This document shows positions 18,212-27,136 of a stretch of 64,000 nucleotides of DNA, piece by piece; position 1 is the stretch's first letter, and every line of letters begins with the position of its first letter. A program made the position numbers and the translations under genes. A model generated the notes under the pieces. The model did not search any database and was not told the origin of the DNA. It worked only from the letters and a program-made list of their open reading frames with translations. The stretch covers positions 1-64,000 of the forward strand of contig CAMDJM010000008.1 of the NCBI GenBank assembly GCA_945900785.1. The letters are read 5' to 3'. The stretch comes from Akkermansia muciniphila. Its GTDB lineage: Bacteria; Verrucomicrobiota; Verrucomicrobiia; Verrucomicrobiales; V1-33.

Positions 18212-19807
18212 CTACACCCGCAGCAGCCGGGCGCTGAGGATGGCGGGGTGCTTGAGGAGTTCCGGGATGACTTCGTCCTGCGGGCAGCCGTCGAGGGTGA
18301 GGAGACCGATCGCTTTGCCGCCGCTGGCGTCGCGGCTCAGGGACATGTTGGCGATGTTGACGTTCAGCTTGCCGAGCAGGGTGCCAATGGCACCGACGAT
18401 GCCGGGCTCGTCCTTGTTTTCATAGATGAGCAGGCAGCCCTCCGGGGCGGCTTCGACGCGGTTGCCGTTGATGCCGACGATGCGGGGGTTTTTGCCGAAG
18501 AAGGTGCCGCTGACGGAACCGGTTTCGTGGTCCCGGCCGGCGGTGACTTCGATGAGTTCGGTGAAGTCGGCGGGGGTGGCGAGGCGGCTTTCGCTGAAAC
18601 GCAGGCCCATGGATTCGGCCACGCCGGGGGCGTTGACCCAATTCACGGAGCCTTCGATGCAGGCCACGTCGAGATAGCCTTTTAAAATGGCGCGGGAGAT
18701 CAACGTCGTATCGCCTTCGCCGACCTGACCGCTGTAGTTCACGCTGAGGAATTCCGGCTGTTTGGGCGCGAGCTGGGCGGCGAGACGGCCGAGGGTTTCC
18801 GCAAAGCTGAGGTAGCGGCCGATGGAGTCCAGGGTTTTCCGGTCCACGCTCGGCATGTTGACGGCGTTGTTCACGATGCCATCGACCAGCGCGTCCTTGA
18901 TGGCACGGGCGATTTCAATGCCGACGCTTTCCTGGGCTTCGAGGGTGGAGGCACCGAGGTGGGGTGTCAGGACGACGTTCGGCAGGGAAAGCAGCGGGTT
19001 GTCAGCGGTGGGTGGCTCCACTTCAAAAACGTCCAGAGCGGCCCCGGCGACCTGGCCGCTGGCGAGGGCTTCCACGAGGGCGGCTTCCTCCACCAGGCCG
19101 CCGCGGGCGCAGTTGATGATCCGGACGCCGCGCTTGCACAGGGCGATGCGTTCTTTGTTCAAAAGATACTTCGTCTCTTTTGTCATCGGCATGTGCACCG
19201 TGATGAAGTCGGCGTCTTTGATCGCTTCCTCGACGGTCTGCATCAATTCCACGCGGAGGACATGGGCACGGCTGGGACTCAGATAGGGATCGTAAGCCAT
19301 GACGCGCATCCCGAAGGCCATGGCGCGGCGGGCGACTTCACTGCCGATGCGGCCCATACCGAGGATGGCGAGGGTCTTGCCGTTCAGTTCGGTGCCTTGG
19401 AATTTCTTCCGCTCCCACTTCCCGGCGGCGGTGCTGGCGTGGGCCTGGGGGATGCTGCGGGCCATGCTCATGAGCAGGGCGAAGGTGTGTTCGGCGGTGG
19501 AAATGGTGTTGCCCGCTGGAGTGTTCATGACGATCACGCCGTGCTTGTTGGCGGCGGCCACGTCAATGTTGTCGATGCCCACGCCCGCGCGGCCCACCGC
19601 TTTCAATTTGACCGCCCTGGCCATCACCTCGGCGGTGATCTTCGTCTCGGAACGGACCACGATCCCGGCGTATTCGTGGGCTGTAGCCAGCAGTTCGTCC
19701 GGTTTGATGCCGATCTGGACGATGACTTCAAGTTCAGGCGTTGCTTGCAGTTCTTCGATCCCTTTTTGGGCGATGGGATCGGCGACGAGGACTTTTTTCT
19801 TTTCCAT
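18212..19807 (-). CDS. serA: D-3-phosphoglycerate dehydrogenase
   Basis: 531 residues from ATG at 19807 (MEKKKVLVADPIAQKGIEEL), the typical length of the long SerA form. SerA oxidises 3-phosphoglycerate with NAD+ in the first step of serine synthesis in the cytoplasm. Seen: substrate-domain motif VGRAGVGIDNID, Rossmann motif GMGRIGSEVARRA near residue 148, catalytic Arg in INCARGGLV, Glu in DVFEVEPP, His in TPHLGAST, then the intervening ASB domain and a C-terminal ACT domain (IVGAIGTLLGKLNVNIANMSL) that in relatives senses serine. The frame is open 60 codons further upstream, but that part is not SerA-like. No Shine-Dalgarno sequence is visible. It is monocistronic, with its own terminator. 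Confidence 0.97.
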   Translation of the reverse strand: MEKKKVLVADPIAQKGIEELQATPELEVIVQIGIKPDELLATAHEYAGIVVRSETKITAEVMARAVKLKAVGRAGVGIDNIDVAAANKHGVIVMNTPAGNTISTAEHTFALLMSMARSIPQAHASTAAGKWERKKFQGTELNGKTLAILGMGRIGSEVARRAMAFGMRVMAYDPYLSPSRAHVLRVELMQTVEEAIKDADFITVHMPMTKETKYLLNKERIALCKRGVRIINCARGGLVEEAALVEALASGQVAGAALDVFEVEPPTADNPLLSLPNVVLTPHLGASTLEAQESVGIEIARAIKDALVDGIVNNAVNMPSVDRKTLDSIGRYLSFAETLGRLAAQLAPKQPEFLSVNYSGQVGEGDTTLISRAILKGYLDVACIEGSVNWVNAPGVAESMGLRFSESRLATPADFTELIEVTAGRDHETGSVSGTFFGKNPRIVGINGNRVEAAPEGCLLIYENKDEPGIVGAIGTLLGKLNVNIANMSLSRDASGGKAIGLLTLDGCPQDEVIPELLKHPAILSARLLRV

Positions 19808-20109
19808 AGAGAGAGGCCGCAGAGCGGCAGAGTGGGGCCGGAAGGGCCGGTAAAACGGGAACGTGAACTTAGGGGAGGCCAGGGGGGTGTCAAAGGTGAT
19901 TTTCAAACCGTTGGAAACTGTGAAACTGCCGCCCGGCATCGCGGGGAAGAAGTTACTGCCCGGCTGGGATGCCCCAGGCCCATCCAAGCCTGCGTTGGGG
20001 GAGGAGTTGATGGCTGATGGTTTGGTCGGCGATGAAAACCCGGTCTCCGCAGGGCTTTGGATTCCATGCTGCGGAGTTAGGTTGACAGAGGGTAATGCCG
20101 TGGGCGAGG

Positions 20110-20115
20110 GGAGGT
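20110..20115 (+). promoter_or_regulatory. Shine-Dalgarno sequence deciding the M14 peptidase start
   Basis: GGAGGT at 20110-20115 lies 4 bases before ATG 20120. The in-frame GTG at 20114 overlaps it, so ATG 20120 is the better start. It is one of few strong ribosome-binding sites in this window. Confidence 0.6.
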
Positions 20116-20119
20116 GGGT

Positions 20120-20917
20120 ATGGCCCCGAAATCCACCGCTCCTGTGTTCTGGCCGCCGGTGCTGGCGGCACTGCTCCTGCTCGCCGGGACTACCCTGCTG
20201 TTTCTGGTTTTGCGCGGGTCGGCGGACCGGAAGCGATCACCGGCTTTTTGCGAAAGGATCGGAACCTCGGTGGGGGGCAGGCCATTGCTTTGCTATCGCT
20301 TCGGTCCGGGGCCACGCTGTGTTTTGGTTTCGGCATCCATTCACGGCAACGAGGGAGCGGGCACCCCACTCGCCTTTCAACTGATGGATTGGCTGGAAGC
20401 GAATCCATCCGCCTTGACGGATACCACAGTGTGGGTAATGCCGGTGACGAATCCTGACGGTTTGGCGGCAGGGCGGCGTCTGAATGCGAATGGGGTGGAT
20501 TTGAACCGGAATTTCCCTGCCTCCAACCGGGAGGATCAGAAGCGGTTTGGTCCGGATCCCTTGTCAGAACCCGAGAGTGCTGCCTTGCATGACTTCATTT
20601 TGCGCATCAGTCCCGACGTGATCCTGGCAATTCATCAGCCACTGAATTGTGTTGATTTTGATGGTCCGGCATCCGCCAGGATTTTGGCGGATCGGTTTGC
20701 GCGCAGCACCGGGCTGAAGCTGGAAAAACTGGGGGCCCGGCCCGGCTCACTTGGTGCCTGGTTTGGAGAAACGCTGGGCAGACCCATTCTTACTGTGGAA
20801 TTGCCGCGTCCTGTGATCGATGAACCAAGCAAGCTTTGGAGAACTTATGGTCCGGGACTAATCGACTTCATCATGGCCATCCAGGAGCTTCCGCCGGTAG
20901 TTCCATTTCCTCGATAG
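20120..20917 (+). CDS. M14-family zinc carboxypeptidase, murein-peptide amidase-like
   Basis: 265 residues. An N-terminal transmembrane or signal segment (WPPVLAALLLLAGTTLLFLVL) places the enzyme in the inner membrane facing the periplasm. Zinc ligands are His75 and Glu78 in SIHGNEGAGTP and His172 in LAIHQPL; the substrate Arg is in DLNRNFP (~130) and the catalytic Glu is in LTVELPRP (~227). Succinylglutamate-desuccinylase/MpaA-type M14 enzymes of this size cleave gamma-D-glutamyl-diaminopimelate bonds of murein tripeptide, so cell-wall peptide processing is the likely role, although the specificity is inferred. It is transcribed divergently from serA with 312 bases between the two starts, and nothing co-directional follows closely. 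Confidence 0.8.
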   Translation: MAPKSTAPVFWPPVLAALLLLAGTTLLFLVLRGSADRKRSPAFCERIGTSVGGRPLLCYRFGPGPRCVLVSASIHGNEGAGTPLAFQLMDWLEANPSALTDTTVWVMPVTNPDGLAAGRRLNANGVDLNRNFPASNREDQKRFGPDPLSEPESAALHDFILRISPDVILAIHQPLNCVDFDGPASARILADRFARSTGLKLEKLGARPGSLGAWFGETLGRPILTVELPRPVIDEPSKLWRTYGPGLIDFIMAIQELPPVVPFPR

Positions 20918-20996
20918 ATTGGCTGGATGTTGCGGGACTGTTGGGACGACTGGCCCGGAACTTTTTAAAATCCTTGGATTCTTTCTTGACTAAACG

Positions 20997-21011
20997 TGAG
21001 ATTGATTCTCA
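20997..21011. promoter_or_regulatory. Candidate Fur box
   Basis: TGAGATTGATTCTCA is a 7-1-7 palindrome with one imperfect pair and resembles the Fur consensus TGATAATNATTATCA. A TTGACT (-35-like) hexamer at 20986-20991 lies just before it, so a bound repressor would cover the promoter. It precedes the outer-membrane protein and cytochrome genes by about 105 bases. Confidence 0.5.
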
Positions 21012-21115
21012 GTAGCGGTGCGATTGAGACCCGGTCGCAGTAGCGGTCGCCCAGTTGCCATCCATGATGGCGGCAAGGCGGCTTCCCATAAAAAAACCCC
21101 ACCATTCCATCCGAT

Positions 21116-21898
21116 ATGACCCAGCCCCAAAGAAAACCAGGAATTTCCAACCGGCACCGCTCTCTTCTAACCAGCGGGATCCTGCTGGCTGGCTTATCCC
21201 TCGCACCGGCCAACGAGCGCCGTTTTACCTATGCCTACGAAAGCACGACGCCTCCCAAGGGGCTGATTGAGGTGGAGCAATGGTTCACCTTCAAGGACTA
21301 CGACGACCAGCAGCGGTATGAATTCCGGACGGAGGTGGAGTATTCGTTTACGGACCGCTTTCAACTGGCCCTGTATTTGTCGGATTGGAGGTATACGGAT
21401 TCAGAGACGGGCAAGGATAAGGCGGAATGGCGCACTGCAGGGATTGAAGGTGTATACAGCCTTACAGATCCGAACAAGGACCTGATTGGTTCGGCGATTT
21501 ATGGCGAAGTCCTGCTGGGGCCAGAGAAATTTGCTCTGGAAGGTAAGTTGTTGCTGCAAAAAAACTTCGGGCCGCTGGCATTGGTCTACAATTTTATTCT
21601 GGAAGCAGAATGGGAGGGCGAAAGCCTCCGCCACCTGGATGAACGGGTGGGAGTCATTGAAAACGTGCTGGGAGCGAGTTACCAGATATCCCCCTCCCTT
21701 TTTATCGGGGCGGAAGCGCTGCATGAAGTGGAATTTGAGGACTGGTCCGAAGCAGGCGACCACGTCTTTTACGCGGGACCCAACGTAAGTTTCCGCAACC
21801 GGAACTTCTTCGCGACGGCTACGGCGCTTTTCCAGATGGGCGACGTGGCAGGAGAGCCTGACACCCAGGTGCGTTTGATTCTGGGGATGGATTTTTAA
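21116..21898 (+). CDS. Predicted outer-membrane beta-barrel protein (DUF6662-like)
   Basis: 260 residues with a signal-like N-terminus (SLLTSGILLAGLSLAPANE). The rest is alternating amphipathic strands with aromatic ends: RRFTYAYESTTPPKGLIEVE, YEFRTEVEYSFTDRFQLALYL, FGPLALVYNFILEAEWEG, LFIGAEALHEVEF, and a final strand VRLILGMDF ending in Phe, the signature for Bam-mediated insertion. I recall a similar motif set (RFTY.YE..T.PKG..E.EQW) from the DUF6662 family, but this needs a profile search. The candidate Fur box upstream and the c-type cytochrome gene 34 bases downstream suggest one iron-linked unit. Confidence 0.65.
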   Translation: MTQPQRKPGISNRHRSLLTSGILLAGLSLAPANERRFTYAYESTTPPKGLIEVEQWFTFKDYDDQQRYEFRTEVEYSFTDRFQLALYLSDWRYTDSETGKDKAEWRTAGIEGVYSLTDPNKDLIGSAIYGEVLLGPEKFALEGKLLLQKNFGPLALVYNFILEAEWEGESLRHLDERVGVIENVLGASYQISPSLFIGAEALHEVEFEDWSEAGDHVFYAGPNVSFRNRNFFATATALFQMGDVAGEPDTQVRLILGMDF

Positions 21899-21932
21899 CT
21901 TCGAGCAACCGGAATCGCCTTTTAACCATGCC

Positions 21933-22334
21933 ATGAGTGCCCAACGTTCAGGAAAACTTGGAGAGGAAGTGGGAACACCAGCTTCCAACAATGACCGTCC
22001 CCGGGCTGCACCGGGCCATTGGTCAGCACGGATATTTTTGACCGGAACCGTGGCCGTTTTGACCAGCTGTGTCACGCTGACGACGATGGCTCCACCCGTG
22101 GAAAACCTGACAGGAAATCGGGAAGGCCGCGCCGCCGCCCTCGCATCCGGACGGGACATTTACGTTGGTCGCTGCGCCAAATGCCACTCGGTGGAACCAG
22201 TGCTGAAATACACCGCCGCTCAATGGGCGGAAATCATTCCAGACATGGCGGAACGGACGAAACTGACTCCTGTTGAGGAGGCGGCGGTGAATGAATACGT
22301 CTCAGCCGTGCTGAAAATGGCAGCCGCCCCCTGA
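21933..22334 (+). CDS. Small c-type cytochrome, probable lipoprotein
   Basis: 133 residues. A hydrophobic stretch ends in VAVLTSC, acceptable as a lipobox (Cys ~46), after an unusually long ~30-residue N-terminal extension; a later start is possible. One haem motif, CAKCH (~81-85), follows GRDIYVGR, and a downstream Met (DMAERT) may be the distal ligand. The spacing GxxIYxxRCAKCHxxxP with a following WxEIIPxMxxRxKLTPxE is typical of single-haem electron-transfer cytochromes. It probably forms an operon with the outer-membrane protein gene (34 bases upstream) and ends at the hairpin at 22385. Confidence 0.75.
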   Translation: MSAQRSGKLGEEVGTPASNNDRPRAAPGHWSARIFLTGTVAVLTSCVTLTTMAPPVENLTGNREGRAAALASGRDIYVGRCAKCHSVEPVLKYTAAQWAEIIPDMAERTKLTPVEEAAVNEYVSAVLKMAAAP

Positions 22335-22384
22335 GGGAAAAAATATGCTGAAAATGGCGGGAGGAGATGGCCTTCCGCATGGAA

Positions 22385-22412
22385 AAAGGCCGCACCCTAA
22401 GGTGCGGCCTTT
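22385..22412. terminator. Bidirectional terminator
   Basis: Perfect 12-bp stem AAAGGCCGCACC / GGTGCGGCCTTT with a CTAA loop, lying between two convergent genes. A and T runs on both sides allow it to serve both strands. Confidence 0.85.
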
Positions 22413-22450
22413 GCATTTGAACCGGATTGAACACGATAGGCTGGTTCCGC

Positions 22451-23002
22451 TTAGAAGCCGAAACGGACGCCACCACGGACCGTGGTGTAGTCGGAAGTGT
22501 CTTCTGCCCAGTTGTATTGGGCATCGGCGAAGACGCCGAGGCAGTTGGCGATGCGGTAGTCAAGTCCGGCACCCACGTGCCAGGTGCCTTGGTTCACACC
22601 GTCGGTGTGGAAGCTGCCGCCAGCGAGGGCATAGGGGGCGAGACAGAGGCTCTTGATGGGCAGGCGGGCGATCAGGCTGCCGCTGAGCTGGTGAACTGCG
22701 CTGTCGGTGGCGAAGAGGCTATAAGAACCTTCCACACCGAAGTTCTCGGTGAAGAAATAATTCAGGGCGATACCACCACCGAAGGAGTCATCGAAATCAG
22801 TGGAACTGGTTTCGGGAAGAATCCCGGCAGCAAAAACGCTGACGTTGGAGGTGTTGGCAGCGAAGCATTCACAGAGGCTGGGAACCTCCATGGGGGCGGG
22901 GGCTTTAGGGGCTTTGCCGTAGCTGACGTAGCCGGAACCGGCCTGAGCGGAAGCGAGGCCCAAAGTGGCCAATGCGAGGGTAGTTAGGGTGGTTTTGTTC
23001 AT
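22451..23002 (-). CDS. OmpA-like outer-membrane beta-barrel protein
   Basis: 183 residues with a clear signal peptide (MNKTTLTTLALATLGLASAQA). The mature part has eight or so amphipathic strands (SNVSVFAAGIL, GGGIALNYFFTENFGVEGSY, LAPYALAGGSFH, WHVGAGLDYRI, LGVFADAQYNW) and ends RGGVRFGF with terminal Phe, as small porin-like OmpA/OmpX-type barrels do. There is no peptidoglycan-binding domain. A strong sigma-70 promoter lies just upstream and the bidirectional terminator just downstream, so it is a highly expressed single-gene unit. A structural role in the outer membrane is likely; no specific ligand can be named. Confidence 0.75.
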   Translation of the reverse strand: MNKTTLTTLALATLGLASAQAGSGYVSYGKAPKAPAPMEVPSLCECFAANTSNVSVFAAGILPETSSTDFDDSFGGGIALNYFFTENFGVEGSYSLFATDSAVHQLSGSLIARLPIKSLCLAPYALAGGSFHTDGVNQGTWHVGAGLDYRIANCLGVFADAQYNWAEDTSDYTTVRGGVRFGF

Positions 23003-23024
23003 AGGGTGAAGTGTTGCGGGTGGA

Positions 23025-23052
23025 ATTATAGCGGTAAAAGCTGAATGTTCAA
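23025..23052 (-). promoter_or_regulatory. Sigma-70 promoter of the OmpA-like gene
   Basis: On the minus strand TTGAAC (23052-23047), 16-base spacer, perfect TATAAT (23030-23025). RNA would start near 23018, leaving a leader of about 16 bases without a Shine-Dalgarno sequence. Upstream (23053-23130) is strongly AT-rich, as expected for an UP element. Confidence 0.75.
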
Positions 23053-23181
23053 GAAAATTTTACCATCGGCATCTATTTATTTGAAATTAACGGCAATATT
23101 TACATATTTTCATAATTTTAAGCATGAAAAAAGGGCATGGTGCCGATTCGGCAAGGGCAAAATGTTTACTATTATAAATCA

Positions 23182-23721
23182 TCAAGTGCGCCAAACCATG
23201 GAGGGAAACATTCCTTGCTTCTGGCGGGTGGCACCGGATTTGAACTGAATCCTGGCATCAGGATGAAATACCGCGATTTCCTTTTCCTGAAGCCAGACAC
23301 TGAAAATTACCGTGGCGAGCCCTCCGCCGGCGATCGCGAGGGAAAACACGGTGCCTGACTTTCCTTTTCCTTCTCCTGTCATGAATAATCCCAGAGTGGC
23401 CAGGGAACCCATGGCGTAATACACCCACTGGGTCTCCTTACGCCGCTCGTTTTGGGCATTGAGCAACCTCGCGCTGGGCGCGGTGATGGGGCTGGCTTTT
23501 TTCCGGAAATGAAGCACAGGCAGCACGGCAAAGGCGCTGGTGGCGATCAGGATCAAGCTGCAAATTTGCGCCATCCGGTTCTTGATGACCCAAAGGCTGA
23601 GGACCCAGGCGAGCACGCCAATGAGAACGCCCCAAAGCAGCAAAGGCTCGAGCAGAAAGTGAAGGAATTTGGAATTCCCCAGCTGGGGCAGCAGGGCCTT
23701 GAGTTCTTTAAGAAATGCCAT
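23182..23721 (-). CDS. Hypothetical four-helix membrane protein
   Basis: 179 residues. Predicted membrane segments: LLEPLLLWGVLIGVLAWVLSLWVI, ICSLILIATSAFAVLPVL, WVYYAMGSLATLGLFMTG and VFSLAIAGGGLATVIFSVWL. A charged loop (RKKASPITAPSARLLNAQNERRKETQ) separates pairs two and three, and a soluble basic tail follows. I recognise no family. It begins 27 bases after the stop of ruvB, so the two may be cotranscribed. There is no signal peptide other than the first helix. Confidence 0.65.
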   Translation of the reverse strand: MAFLKELKALLPQLGNSKFLHFLLEPLLLWGVLIGVLAWVLSLWVIKNRMAQICSLILIATSAFAVLPVLHFRKKASPITAPSARLLNAQNERRKETQWVYYAMGSLATLGLFMTGEGKGKSGTVFSLAIAGGGLATVIFSVWLQEKEIAVFHPDARIQFKSGATRQKQGMFPSMVWRT

Positions 23722-23748
23722 GGTAAGGTGAAACGAAGCCGGGAGGGA

Positions 23749-24801
23749 TCAGGAGAAAAGGTCGGGCATGAGCGCGTCGGCGTTGGCGGCGGCTTTGGCC
23801 GGAGCGGGCACCCCCATTTTTTCATAAGCGGCAGGCATGGCCACGCGGCCACGCGGGGTGCGCTTCAGGAAGCCTTTCATGATGAGATAGGGTTCATTGA
23901 CTTCCTCCAGGGTGGACGGGTCCTCCCCGACTGCCACGGCCACGGTGTTGAGTCCGACAGGCCCGCCGTCGAACTTGAAGATGATGGCTTCGAGGATGCG
24001 CTTGTCCATGTCGTCAATGCCATCGCGGTCGATGTCAATCAGGGCGAGAGCGGCATCCGCCACCGGGGCGTTGATGTGATTGTCCGCGCGGACCTGGGCG
24101 TAGTCGCGGACGTAACGCAGGAGCATGTTGGCGACGCGAGGAGTGCCGCGGGCGCGCGCGGCGATTTCCCGGGCTCCGGCGGTTTCTACGGAGATCTCCA
24201 GCAAGCCAGCGGACCGTTCAATGATGTCAGTCAGGACGTCTTCGCTATAATAGTCCAGCCGCGAGACCATCCCGAAACGGCTGCGCAGAGGGGCGGTGAG
24301 CATGCCGCTGCGGGTGGTGGCCCCCACCAAAGTGAAGCGCGGCAGCGGCAACTGGATGCTGCGGGCGCTGGGTCCCTGATCAATGATGATGTCCAGCTTG
24401 TAGTCCTCCATCGCTGGATAGAGATATTCCTCCAGCTTGGGGTGGAGCCGGTGGATTTCGTCGATAAACAGGACATCGCCGCGTTCGAGCTTGGTTAAGA
24501 TGGCGGCGAGGTCGCCGGCCTTTTCGATCTGCGGACCATTGCAAACATGAATCTGACTGCCCACGGAAGCCGCGATGATGTGTGCCAGGCTGGTTTTTCC
24601 CAAGCCTGGCGGGCCGCAAAGCAGGACATGATCAAGGACATCCCCTCGTTGCCGCGCCGCCTCAACGCGCATGGTTAGCAGCTCCACCACCTTTTGCTGG
24701 CCCTGGAATTCGGAGAAGACCGGTGGACGCAGGGAGACATCGAAGGCGGAGGTGGGCGCTTCGGTGGCTTGGTGATAAAAGTGGTCGCCGCGTTCGGACA
24801 C
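23749..24801 (-). CDS. ruvB: Holliday junction branch-migration ATPase RuvB
   Basis: 350 residues, full family length. RuvB forms hexamers that drive branch migration with RuvA during recombination repair. Seen: N-terminal [12 protein letters not shown], Walker A GPPGLGKT (63-70), Walker B IDEIH (113-117), sensor region [20 protein letters not shown] with the arginine finger, [17 protein letters not shown], and the C-terminal winged helix ([30 protein letters not shown]). The only oddity is an extended C-tail ([18 protein letters not shown]). ruvA and ruvC are not in the neighbourhood. Confidence 0.97.
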   Translation of the reverse strand: MSERGDHFYHQATEAPTSAFDVSLRPPVFSEFQGQQKVVELLTMRVEAARQRGDVLDHVLLCGPPGLGKTSLAHIIAASVGSQIHVCNGPQIEKAGDLAAILTKLERGDVLFIDEIHRLHPKLEEYLYPAMEDYKLDIIIDQGPSARSIQLPLPRFTLVGATTRSGMLTAPLRSRFGMVSRLDYYSEDVLTDIIERSAGLLEISVETAGAREIAARARGTPRVANMLLRYVRDYAQVRADNHINAPVADAALALIDIDRDGIDDMDKRILEAIIFKFDGGPVGLNTVAVAVGEDPSTLEEVNEPYLIMKGFLKRTPRGRVAMPAAYEKMGVPAPAKAAANADALMPDLFS

Positions 24802-24949
24802 TGGAGGGCAGGCAAGGCGGATGCGCCGTTGCTTTGGTTTTCTTAAACGATGGCGGAAGGGATTTCCAGTCCGATTAAGGGAGGCAGCTTTTTGGGCAGG
24901 TCCCGGGTTTCAGAGGATTTGTCCCCGGGCCCGTTTCAGGGAACTGCTG

Positions 24950-26140
24950 CTAGCGCCGCAACCGGAAGAAGCGGTGCCCGGGAGGTTCCACCCAGGTGGC
25001 CGGAGCCGGGATGGCGGTTTGCAGGGCGGGAGACAGCAGCACCCACTCGGAAAACTGATGATTGTTGACGTAACCGGGATAACTCAGGGTCCTGGTGCGC
25101 GGGGTCCAGGTGCTCATCCCGTCAAATGTCTCGGAAACGCAAAGTTCATAGAGTGCCGGAATGGTGAAATTTGCCTGCCAATGCCCTCCGCCGAGGTGCG
25201 TCAATTGACATTGCTCCAAGGCGACGGCCGGGTCTGCTTCCCATTGGGTTCCTGGCACCTTGAAAAGAGTGAACGGCCCGGTAATCGCGGTGGCACGGTA
25301 AATTTTAGGCTGTGCGCCTGATCGGGCGATGATGTAATAATAGCCATCCGTCGCGACACAGCGAAGATCGAAAATCCAATTATTCTGCGTTGGATGGAGG
25401 GCTCCACTCATGGGCGTGCCACCATCCCAGGCGGTCAGGCTGGCATTGAGTGCTTTCTGCAGATAGGCGAGATGATTGCCACCTCCCGTGGAGATGGAGA
25501 TAATGATCCATACCTGCTGATCCGCCGGATCCACAAAGAAGGACGGTCCCCAGGTGGTGGTGATGCTATCGGTCACCGGAACATCCATGACATGTTGCCA
25601 GGATTTACCGGCATTGGTGGATTTTGCGAGGCCCCAATGATCCGTGAGGCCAAAAGTGCCTGCGGTGTAGGCGAGATACCAGGCATCGGGCCGGATCAGA
25701 AGAGAAGGATCCCTGACGTTATTTCCGGGAGTGCCGGTGTAGAGATCGCCGGGATACAATTCAGCGTAATGATAGCCATCGGTGCTATACCACAAGCCCA
25801 GGGCCTCCGCTCCGACCTGGGTGGCGTGCCTCATGACGGGAATGATGCGGGGGAGGCGGGGCTCAAGGGAAAAGGCAAAGGAGGTGCCCATGGCCGTGCC
25901 GGGCTCATCCGACCAGTCCGTCAAATTCCGGCTGGATTGCAACGTGAAGCCTGACTCTGACCAGCGGATCCGCGCCGTCGAGGGTGAAGTTTTTTCGATC
26001 AGAGTATCCGGGTATGGCACCTCTCCAGAGGCCCTGCCCTGCATCAGCCCTCCCCAAGTGGTCATGAAAAGAAGCGCCAGCCCAGCGGTGCCGGACCGGG
26101 CAGGATGCGGATGGAGCCGGTGAAAAGGTTCAGAATTCAT
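24950..26140 (-). CDS. Secreted five-bladed propeller protein, GH43-like
   Basis: Start taken at ATG 26140 (MNSEPFHRLHPHPARSG), which puts a hydrophobic signal (GTAGLALLFMTTWGGLM) near the N-terminus; 396 residues. An immunoglobulin-like strand set (ARIRWSESGFTLQSSRNLTDWSD) precedes a propeller of repeated blades: YYSTDGYHYAELYPG-type, NNVRDPSLLIRPDAWYLAYTAG, LAKSTNAGKSWQHVMDVPV, WGPSFFVDP, YYYIIARSGAQPKIYRATAI. This resembles clan GH-F/GH-J hydrolases and sialidase-like folds. The RDPSLL and WEADP acidic residues could be catalytic, but the usual GH43 triad cannot be assigned securely. The end, PPGHRFFRLRR, matches other secreted proteins here. Its substrate is unknown. Confidence 0.65.
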   Translation of the reverse strand: MNSEPFHRLHPHPARSGTAGLALLFMTTWGGLMQGRASGEVPYPDTLIEKTSPSTARIRWSESGFTLQSSRNLTDWSDEPGTAMGTSFAFSLEPRLPRIIPVMRHATQVGAEALGLWYSTDGYHYAELYPGDLYTGTPGNNVRDPSLLIRPDAWYLAYTAGTFGLTDHWGLAKSTNAGKSWQHVMDVPVTDSITTTWGPSFFVDPADQQVWIIISISTGGGNHLAYLQKALNASLTAWDGGTPMSGALHPTQNNWIFDLRCVATDGYYYIIARSGAQPKIYRATAITGPFTLFKVPGTQWEADPAVALEQCQLTHLGGGHWQANFTIPALYELCVSETFDGMSTWTPRTRTLSYPGYVNNHQFSEWVLLSPALQTAIPAPATWVEPPGHRFFRLRR

Positions 26141-26238
26141 AAATCCTGGAGCCTTGGCATATCCCATCCGGCCCCCATACGTTGCAGCCTGCACTACCGG
26201 AAATCCGCTGACCTGCAAGGAAAAGAAACAGCTTGCCC

Positions 26239-27123
26239 TCACCCCAGGCGCACCCCCGCCAGCACGACCTGCGGGAAGATCGGATTTCCGCCTTCCTCCA
26301 GCCAGGGGCTGCAGGCCGCCACGCAGCCTTCGTCCGGCCACACGCCAAATAACACGCCACTGACGCCGGATTTTGCCGGGATGCCGGTGGTGGTGAACCA
26401 CCGCTCCGAGCCTTCATAAAGCCCGCAGCGGGCCATGGTGCCGAGCACCCGCTCTCGGCAGGGGGAGGAGGAAACGGCGAGGGCATAGCCGATTTTCGCC
26501 ACATCCCGGATCGTGCCCGCCAGACAACACATCCGGAAATACACCTCGTAGGCGGAATCCGCCGCTGCCACCCGGCCGCTCTGCTCCAGCGCCTGCGCCA
26601 GTTGGGCGTTCACGGGGTCTCCCTCACGGCGCATCACCCCGGCCAGGCAGGCCATGTCCGTGGCAAAGCCCGCCCCAGGGGCCAGTTCCCGCAGCCAGTC
26701 CAGAAAAAGCTCCTCCTGCTCCAGGGGAGTCCTGCCAGGCAATTTCGAGGCCAGCAGCATCGCCCCGCTATTGATCATGGCATTGCGCGGCTTTCCCCCA
26801 TCTGCCTGGAGCTGCTCCAGGGAATAGTAGGGAAGGGCGCTGGGCACGTCATCCACCCACTCCGCCACCTGCGCTTCACCCTGCAACTCCAGCAGGCGCA
26901 GCAGCAGAAAGGGCTTCACCGCACTCATCAGGGTGAAGCACTCCGCCACCCGGCCCACGGCGCATTCCCCTTCCTGCGAGACCCGGCATATCGCCTCCCC
27001 GCCACAAGCGCCCGGCGCATTCATCCGGAACATCCCATGGTGATACTTCTCCAAGGCCCGCAGCCCAATCCCCAGCAAGCGCTCCAGACGCTCCTTGTCC
27101 AAATGACTCACTCCAGGATTCAT
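26239..27123 (-). CDS. glsA: Glutaminase (serine-dependent beta-lactamase-like family)
   Basis: 294 residues, the normal length of bacterial GlsA, which hydrolyses glutamine to glutamate and ammonia in the cytoplasm. The catalytic SxxK pair is Ser67-Ala-Val-Lys70 in FTLMSAVKPF. Other family blocks are PRNAMINSGAM, YFRMCCLAGTIRDVAKIGYAL and IPAKSGVSGVLFG. It lies 13 bases after the sulfatase stop, same strand, so it may be at the end of the DUF1549-DUF1501-sulfatase unit, although the metabolic link is not obvious. Confidence 0.92.
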   Translation of the reverse strand: MNPGVSHLDKERLERLLGIGLRALEKYHHGMFRMNAPGACGGEAICRVSQEGECAVGRVAECFTLMSAVKPFLLLRLLELQGEAQVAEWVDDVPSALPYYSLEQLQADGGKPRNAMINSGAMLLASKLPGRTPLEQEELFLDWLRELAPGAGFATDMACLAGVMRREGDPVNAQLAQALEQSGRVAAADSAYEVYFRMCCLAGTIRDVAKIGYALAVSSSPCRERVLGTMARCGLYEGSERWFTTTGIPAKSGVSGVLFGVWPDEGCVAACSPWLEEGGNPIFPQVVLAGVRLG

Positions 27124-27136
27124 GGCGTCAGCTCTA

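Noticed and set aside
23127-23153. TGCCGATTCGGCA palindrome near an A6 run, as a terminator
   Set aside because: The stem is only six pairs and seven bases from the T run; too weak.
23045-23248. 67-residue plus-strand frame MFKKILPSASIYLK
   Set aside because: It overlaps the promoter region of the OmpA-like gene and the 3' end of the membrane protein gene, has no Shine-Dalgarno sequence and no family likeness.
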